From JBGSZX01 sp964640545 (GTDB lineage Bacteria > Bdellovibrionota > UBA2428): a DNA stretch of 7,680 nucleotides. This document shows, one piece after another, positions 5,519 to 7,680 of this stretch (within the stretch, counting starts at the first letter, position 1; each line of letters begins with the position of its first letter). The stretch spans positions 1 to 7,680 of the forward strand of contig CAZXHL010000124.1 of the NCBI GenBank assembly GCA_964640545.1. Direction: 5' to 3'. Position numbers and translations under genes: made by a program. The notes beneath the pieces were generated by a model. It worked only from the letters and a program-made list of their open reading frames with translations, ran no database searches and had not been told where the DNA came from.

Positions 5519-6676
5519 ATGACGCCGTTAGCCGAAATTCTAAAGCCGCATATGTCTCTCATTGTAGGAGCTCTCGTGTTTATGTTCGGTCTCGCCATAT
5601 TCGTTGGAGTCCTCATGGTTTTAAGAAGGCTCTGGAGTAGAGAACTTGGGCCTGGCGAACGGATTCAAGATCCTGAACAACTAGCAGCTGAACTTCACGA
5701 AGAAATCATTCGCCTGGAGGAGTTGCGCGATCGATTGGACCCTAGCTACTCACTCTTGGGACACGATGTTTCTGCTCGACCTATCAAGAAAAAGTTAGCA
5801 AGTCAGGAAGCTGAGGAAGAGCCTGGAGCTGAGCTTGAGTCTGAGTTGGCTGCGGTGCCTGGAAAAACGGCTAGATCAGATGATGAGGAGTTAGGCGGAG
5901 AAGTTCTGCCCAAAACTAACGCTGCCTCCGATAAGCCAAGCGAAGATTATATTAAAGTTGCTATCAAACAGGCCACTGCTGAATTGAATAAGGAAATCAC
6001 GGAGCTAAATGCTCAGGTTAAGAAGATGAAAGCTGAGGCAGCTAGTGTTGTTGCTGGCGAAGCTGATGGGGCGTCTGCAGATGAGGTTATGGCTGGCGGA
6101 GCCGTCACCGACGAGAAATTAGCCAGAGAAGTGATTGAATTAAAGACCAAGCTTGAAGATTACCAGGCGTTTGAAGACGAGTTGGCTCTCGTAAAAACCT
6201 ATAAAGAAGAACTCGAGAAACTAAAAGCTCGAATTGCTGAGATGGAGACAGGGCAACCCCAGATTACAGACGATGATATCGCAAGCCTCTTTGCGGAGAT
6301 GGGCGATAGCATTGACGACGAAGATGGCGATGGGAATGGTGAAGGACTCGATAGTCTTGAAGACCTTTTAGCCTCGGATGAAGAAAATAGTGATGAGCAT
6401 CTTTTGGTGCCCGCGGAGCAAGAAGAGGTCGAGGAAACCCAGGTCTTCAAGGCGTCCCCCAAGGAGCCAGCAGCAGAGGCGACTGTCTTCTCTGAGGATG
6501 ACGATGATGTGAATGAGCCAGAGCTTGTGGCATCAGCACCATCACCGCATGTTGATGATGCCGATCTTAAGGTTGGCGAAGATACAGCCGAAGCCTATGC
6601 CGAACTAGGCGAAGAGGGCGATGAGCTCCTGGCAGAATTTGAAAAAGTGTTGAGTAGTAAGGAAGAAAACCCATGA
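5519..6676 (+). CDS. Single-pass membrane protein with long acidic coiled-coil cytoplasmic region
   Basis: I do not recognise a named family. Of 385 residues, one hydrophobic segment (about 13-35) is followed by LRRLWSR. By the positive-inside rule this places the N-terminus outside and the remaining ~345 residues in the cytoplasm. Three heptad-like charged stretches are visible (about 52-74, 145-177 and 198-243), separated by acidic Ala/Glu-rich linkers. Residues ~250-380 are strongly acidic and low in complexity, with short ordered-looking islands: ITDDDIASLFAEMG (249-262), LDSLEDLLAS (277-286) and GDELLAEFEKVL (367-378). TQVF (307-310) and TVF (322-324) recur in the acidic tail. Met12 is an alternative start. 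The stop overlaps the next ATG as ATGA, indicating translational coupling. A scaffold or polar-localisation role would fit but is only a guess. Confidence 0.82.
   Translation: MTPLAEILKPHMSLIVGALVFMFGLAIFVGVLMVLRRLWSRELGPGERIQDPEQLAAELHEEIIRLEELRDRLDPSYSLLGHDVSARPIKKKLASQEAEEEPGAELESELAAVPGKTARSDDEELGGEVLPKTNAASDKPSEDYIKVAIKQATAELNKEITELNAQVKKMKAEAASVVAGEADGASADEVMAGGAVTDEKLAREVIELKTKLEDYQAFEDELALVKTYKEELEKLKARIAEMETGQPQITDDDIASLFAEMGDSIDDEDGDGNGEGLDSLEDLLASDEENSDEHLLVPAEQEEVEETQVFKASPKEPAAEATVFSEDDDDVNEPELVASAPSPHVDDADLKVGEDTAEAYAELGEEGDELLAEFEKVLSSKEENP
6659..6665 (+). promoter_or_regulatory. Ribosome binding site of the downstream HEAT-like gene
   Basis: AAGGAAG lies within the last codons of the upstream gene, 7 bases before the ATG at 6673. 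It supports that start and coupled translation of the pair. Confidence 0.65.
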
Positions 6677-7317
6677 TTCGCATTTGTATTTTGATGGTAG
6701 TATTTGCCGTTCCAGCTTTGGCATCAACGAAAATTAATGAAAGAAGTTTTAGCAATCAGAAATCTTGGATGCTGCCATCGTATCTTTCTCTTGCGGAAAG
6801 TCAGCCAGCGAAGTTGATAGAGATGTCGAAAGAGCAGTTTTCAAAAGAAACTTTGGATCGTGCAAAGGAAGAGCGAGGGCTTAGTTACGCTTGGCAGGAT
6901 CGAATGGCGCTTCTTGGTGGTTTGAGTCAGCTCTTTAATCCTGAAGCTAAAATCAAGGCTTCGAGAATCCAGGTCAGAGAGTTTCAAAACGCTGCTCAAA
7001 AACTAATTGAGCAGACACTGCGCTCAGACACCTCGTTACTTGTTAGAGATGGTGCGGTGGAGACGATTCGCAGAATCATTCGTATGCAGCCATCAAATTC
7101 GAAAAGATGGCGAAGATCCTTAGAAGCCGCATTCTTAGACCGTGGTAATGTTATGGATGGAGAGGGCTTGTTTATCCGCGAGACGCTTCTTACCGCCATT
7201 CGAGAGGCCAATCTCCCTCTAAGTAATCGCATCAAAAGAGCGGCGGAGCTTGATCAGAATCCAAAAGTAAAAAGGCTCTTGAGTCTTTGGAACACAAGAG
7301 CCTTCGATACTTTATAA
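6673..7317 (+). CDS. Secreted protein with HEAT-like helical repeats
   Basis: I do not recognise a named family. The 214-residue product begins with a classical signal peptide: MIR, a hydrophobic run, then VPALA with likely cleavage after Ala17. There is no lipobox cysteine, so it is probably periplasmic or released. The rest is almost all alpha-helical and rich in Arg and Lys. Two segments look like HEAT-type helix repeats: DTSLLVRDGAVETIRRIIRM (119-138) and EGLFIRETLLTAIREANL (164-181). Each has the buried Leu/Val/Ile pattern and a central R-D/E. It overlaps the acidic membrane protein gene by four bases (ATGA), so the two are surely co-transcribed. The partner's large domain is predicted to be cytoplasmic, so contact would have to involve its short external N-terminus or membrane segment. 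The gene ends 16 bases before a convergent neighbour. Confidence 0.82.
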   Translation: MIRICILMVVFAVPALASTKINERSFSNQKSWMLPSYLSLAESQPAKLIEMSKEQFSKETLDRAKEERGLSYAWQDRMALLGGLSQLFNPEAKIKASRIQVREFQNAAQKLIEQTLRSDTSLLVRDGAVETIRRIIRMQPSNSKRWRRSLEAAFLDRGNVMDGEGLFIRETLLTAIREANLPLSNRIKRAAELDQNPKVKRLLSLWNTRAFDTL

Positions 7318-7323
7318 AATTTT

Positions 7324-7340
7324 TGCTTAGCTTTTAAGCA
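7324..7340. other. Short hairpin between convergent genes
   Basis: TGCTTA and TAAGCA form a perfect 6-base stem with a five-base loop GCTTT, between the HEAT-like gene and the opposing Trp-rich gene; the right arm overlaps the latter's stop codon. It is AT-rich, and neither side carries the T-run of a standard intrinsic terminator in the correct orientation. Any bidirectional terminator role is tentative. Confidence 0.3.
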
Positions 7341-7603
7341 GCTTTCCAGACTTCGCGAGCCCAGTGTGTTTCGGTTTTTTCTACCCAGTCTGTACTCCAG
7401 AGCTTTTCGCAAACAAATTTCTCAAGACCTTCTGGACTTGAGGCATTCACCCATAGCACCATGTCCCACTCGCCCATGCTTGACCATGCTGTCTTGACTT
7501 CAGGCCACTCTTTCAGCCAATCCCAGCTCTTGCTTTCAGCCCACTTAGTTGGCCATTTCTTATTCCATTTTACGTATACTTGCGCTTGCCAAGATTCAGA
7601 CAT
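7334..7603 (-). CDS. Stand-alone Lrp/AsnC ligand-binding (RAM)-like small protein, extremely Trp-rich
   Basis: An 89-residue cytoplasmic protein with no DNA-binding helix-turn-helix. The order of elements matches the beta-alpha-beta-beta-alpha-beta RAM domain of Lrp/AsnC regulators. These are AQVYVKW (strand), a helix ending LKEWPEVKTAW, MGEWDMVLWVNA (strand-turn with the typical G-x-x-D), PEGLEKFVCEKLWS (helix), and DWVEKTETHW..EVW (last strand). That family usually forms dimers or octamers that bind amino acids between subunits. Strikingly, 14 residues are Trp (5, 13, 17, 21, 27, 29, 33, 40, 46, 51, 69, 73, 81, 86), many at positions that are ordinary hydrophobic or charged residues in relatives. 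AAGGAG sits 8 bases before the ATG, so this is a real, well-translated gene. It stands alone within the window. RAM resemblance is by pattern only; the role is unknown. Confidence 0.8.
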   Translation of the reverse strand: MSESWQAQVYVKWNKKWPTKWAESKSWDWLKEWPEVKTAWSSMGEWDMVLWVNASSPEGLEKFVCEKLWSTDWVEKTETHWAREVWKAA

Positions 7604-7611
7604 TGTTGATT

Positions 7612-7617
7612 CTCCTT
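7612..7617 (-). promoter_or_regulatory. Ribosome binding site of the Trp-rich protein gene
   Basis: The minus strand reads AAGGAG, a near-perfect Shine-Dalgarno sequence, 8 bases before the ATG at 7601-7603. It is the strongest ribosome site in the window and argues that the unusual protein is genuinely made. Confidence 0.8.
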
Positions 7618-7680
7618 ATGATCTTTTGCAGATGGGTCCTCTATCGGAGCCGCTTGGGGGTGACTAAAGTTAAGTTTTGA

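Noticed and set aside
6199..6462. Ser-rich open frame on the minus strand
   Set aside because: It is the mirror of the Asp/Glu-rich codons (GAT, GAA, GAG) of the acidic protein; the Ser runs are an artefact of reading those codons on the other strand.
7317..7350. Standard intrinsic terminator at the convergent junction
   Set aside because: The 6-base stem is AT-rich and is followed by GCTTTCC on one strand and AAAATTTTA on the other, not by a T-run.
7461..7667. Open frame on the + strand over the Trp-rich gene
   Set aside because: The minus-strand gene has a strong ribosome site and a fold-like pattern; the + frame has neither.

Overview
This window reads as chromosomal DNA of a Gram-negative bacterium. 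Coding density is high, gene gaps are short, exported proteins carry signal peptides, and base composition is moderate (judged by eye, not computed). The gene mix (a homogentisate-type catabolic pair, a squalene-synthase-like enzyme, and membrane-anchored acidic coiled-coil proteins beside HEAT-like exported proteins) would fit a deltaproteobacterial-type lineage such as Bdellovibrionota. That placement rests on general resemblance, not on a diagnostic marker. I see no transposase, integrase, phage gene or CRISPR array.

Left block, minus strand (112-2323): a pentapeptide-repeat protein, a fumarylacetoacetate hydrolase-family enzyme and a zeta-class glutathione transferase (maleylacetoacetate isomerase) lie head to tail with gaps of about 23-26 bases, so they are probably one operon. 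The last two are consecutive final steps of tyrosine/homogentisate breakdown, giving fumarate and acetoacetate. The pentapeptide protein is not an expected member of that pathway.

Centre: a squalene-synthase-like prenyl transferase (+) is divergent from that operon. It converges on a secreted esterase (-) that has an N-terminal starch-binding-like domain. The two genes meet inside a small 18-base tandem repeat that contains both stop codons. Divergent from the esterase is ppa (family I inorganic pyrophosphatase, +), followed by a convergent tRNA-Arg(CCT) on the minus strand.

Right block: a two-gene + strand unit with an ATGA overlap encodes a one-pass membrane protein with a long acidic, coiled-coil cytoplasmic region and a secreted helical-repeat protein. 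Convergent with it is an 89-residue protein on the minus strand that looks like a stand-alone Lrp/AsnC ligand-binding (RAM) domain but has 14 tryptophans. It is the most unusual item in the window. The last 60 or so bases hold only its ribosome binding site and upstream region.
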